This document shows, one piece after another, positions 62,968 to 64,000 of a stretch of DNA of 64,000 nt (positions are counted from its first letter, which is position 1; every line of letters begins with the position of its first letter). The stretch lies in contig NZ_CDBT01000011.1 of the NCBI RefSeq assembly GCF_000819765.1, forward strand, positions 1-64,000. The letters run 5' to 3'. The stretch comes from Aeromonas bivalvium (GTDB lineage: Bacteria; Pseudomonadota; Gammaproteobacteria; Enterobacterales; Aeromonadaceae). A program made the translations under genes and the position numbers. The notes beneath the pieces are model-generated. The model did no database searches, was not told where the DNA came from, and saw only the letters and a list, made by a program, of their open reading frames with translations.

Positions 62968-63717
62968 CTAGACGATGTCGATATCGACCACGGAATTGAA
63001 GATGTGGTTGGGACTAAAGGGCATCTGCTCTATGTCGGCCACCTTGCTCACCCCTGAGAGCACCAGCACGGTTTCCAGGCCGGCCTGGAAACCCGCGAGG
63101 ATGTCGGTGCGCAGGTTGTCACCTATGATGAGGGTGTTGTCGGAGTGAGCCTCCATCCGGTTGAGCGCCGCACGAATGATCCAGGCGCTCGGCTTGCCCA
63201 CGTAGAACGGCTTCTTGCCGGTCATCCGCTCGATGGGGGCGCACAGGGCGCCGCAGGCCGGGTACATCATGGGGCCGTGGGTGTCCGGATTGGTGGCGAT
63301 GAAGCGGGCGCCCTGGGCGACAAACTTGGCCCCCAGCTGCATCATGGACCAGTTGTAGTTGCGGGTTTCCCCCACCACCACGAAGTCGGGGTCTATGTCG
63401 GTGATGGTGAAGCCGGCCTTGTAGAGCTCGTGGGTCAGGGCTCCTTCCCCTATCACGTAGGCCTTCTTGCCATCCTGGCGCTTGAGGAAATCGGCGGTGC
63501 CCATGGCGGAGGTGTAGAAGCTCTCCTCCGGCACGGTTATCCCGGCGGCGCGAAAGCGGTTTTGCAGATCTTTCTGGGTCTGGGCCGGATAGTTGGTGAG
63601 AAACAACAGCTTGCTCCCCTGTTCCAGCAGACGATGGACGAAGTGATCGGCCCCAGGGATGAGATCGTTGTTGTGCAAAATGACGCCGTCGATATCACAG
63701 ATGACGTTTTTCTTCAT
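62968..63717 (-). CDS. nagD: HAD-family phosphatase NagD
   Basis: A 249-residue HAD phosphatase with class C2 cap: DXD motif VICDIDGVI at the start, LFLTNYPAQT, YVGKPSAWII and the acidic motif LIIGDNLRTDI. NagD acts on ribonucleoside monophosphates. AAGGAGTTTCC precedes the ATG. Genes nag are not adjacent. Confidence 0.94.
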   Translation of the reverse strand: MKKNVICDIDGVILHNNDLIPGADHFVHRLLEQGSKLLFLTNYPAQTQKDLQNRFRAAGITVPEESFYTSAMGTADFLKRQDGKKAYVIGEGALTHELYKAGFTITDIDPDFVVVGETRNYNWSMMQLGAKFVAQGARFIATNPDTHGPMMYPACGALCAPIERMTGKKPFYVGKPSAWIIRAALNRMEAHSDNTLIIGDNLRTDILAGFQAGLETVLVLSGVSKVADIEQMPFSPNHIFNSVVDIDIV

Positions 63718-63928
63718 GGAAACTCCTTCAGGGGCAGGGATGAGGCAGAGACATTCTTGCATGTCTTCAATCGGTTATGTTTTTTGTGGCGCCATTATAT
63801 GCCCCTTTGATGACAAGGTGTGACAGCAATCGAGTCAAACAGCCCCTCGCGCCTGGCGCGGCCAGGGCGTCGGCCTTGCCGAGGTGCTGAGGCAGAGAGA
63901 GCTGAGGCAGAGAGAGAAGGAGTCGATC

Positions 63929-64000
63929 ATGGACGAGTTTATCGCTGGGTTGCCCAAGCTGGAGCTGCACCTGCATATCGAGGGTACGTTGGAGCCGGAT
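63929..64000 (+). CDS. adenosine/adenine deaminase, N-terminal part
   Basis: Only the first 24 codons are in the window: LPKLELHLHIEGTLEPD contains the zinc-binding H-x-H of the adenosine deaminase family. The H-x-H-x-E-G-T form is closer to the adenine deaminase branch than to E. coli Add. AGAAGGAG precedes the ATG. The rest lies outside. Confidence 0.85.
   Translation, partial: MDEFIAGLPKLELHLHIEGTLEPD

Overview
The window looks like the chromosome of an Aeromonas-like gammaproteobacterium. It is GC-rich, and its core genes are gammaproteobacterial (lpxH, ppiB, cysS, feoABC, the mltF/purL divergent pair, btuCD, dgkA, nagD, an AroH-type DAHP synthase). The genus is an inference from gene content, not a database match.

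Layout. 1-6400: a lipoprotein, an acuR-acuI-like pair, a GlsB-type membrane protein, the ppiB-DUF4269-lpxH operon and cysS. 6780-11950: a sharply AT-rich three-gene operon that I read as a Detocs-type anti-phage two-component system whose effector is an alpha/beta hydrolase. It is bounded on both sides by hairpin-rich extragenic repeats. 12.3-33.2 kb: mostly ordinary chromosome, with small lipoproteins, two periplasmic binding proteins, a GDYXXLXY/DUF4401/DUF2157 membrane cassette, a TMEM165/MneA-type manganese exporter under a yybP-ykoY riboswitch, yciH, feoABC, pilU, a DUF486 protein preceded by tandem micro-ORFs, btuCD, aroH, dgkA, mltF and purL.

33,577-51,902: a genomic island of about 18.3 kb in the 3' end of a tRNA-Ser(GGA) gene, bounded by a 32-bp direct repeat. 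Its right end carries three different tyrosine recombinases, a RepA-like ATPase, a small gene, an iteron-like array and direct repeats. Its left half is a wreckage zone of IS630, IS481, IS5 and IS903-type elements with gene fragments. Two intact cyclic-di-GMP enzymes lie there: CHASE-PAS-GGDEF and MHYT-GGDEF-EAL. The island brings its own terminator for the tRNA it restores.

52.2-64 kb: ordinary chromosome with two TPM-domain proteins and LemA, mepA, an RRM protein, a YdhF-type aldo/keto reductase, an HTH regulator, ltaE, asnB, a cupin, a CPA2 antiporter, nagD and the start of an adenosine/adenine deaminase gene.

The strongest signals for a second look are the Detocs-like operon with a membrane-anchored hydrolase effector, the chain of self-overlapping micro-ORFs made by a 56-bp tandem repeat ahead of the DUF486 gene, and the island's maintenance module.
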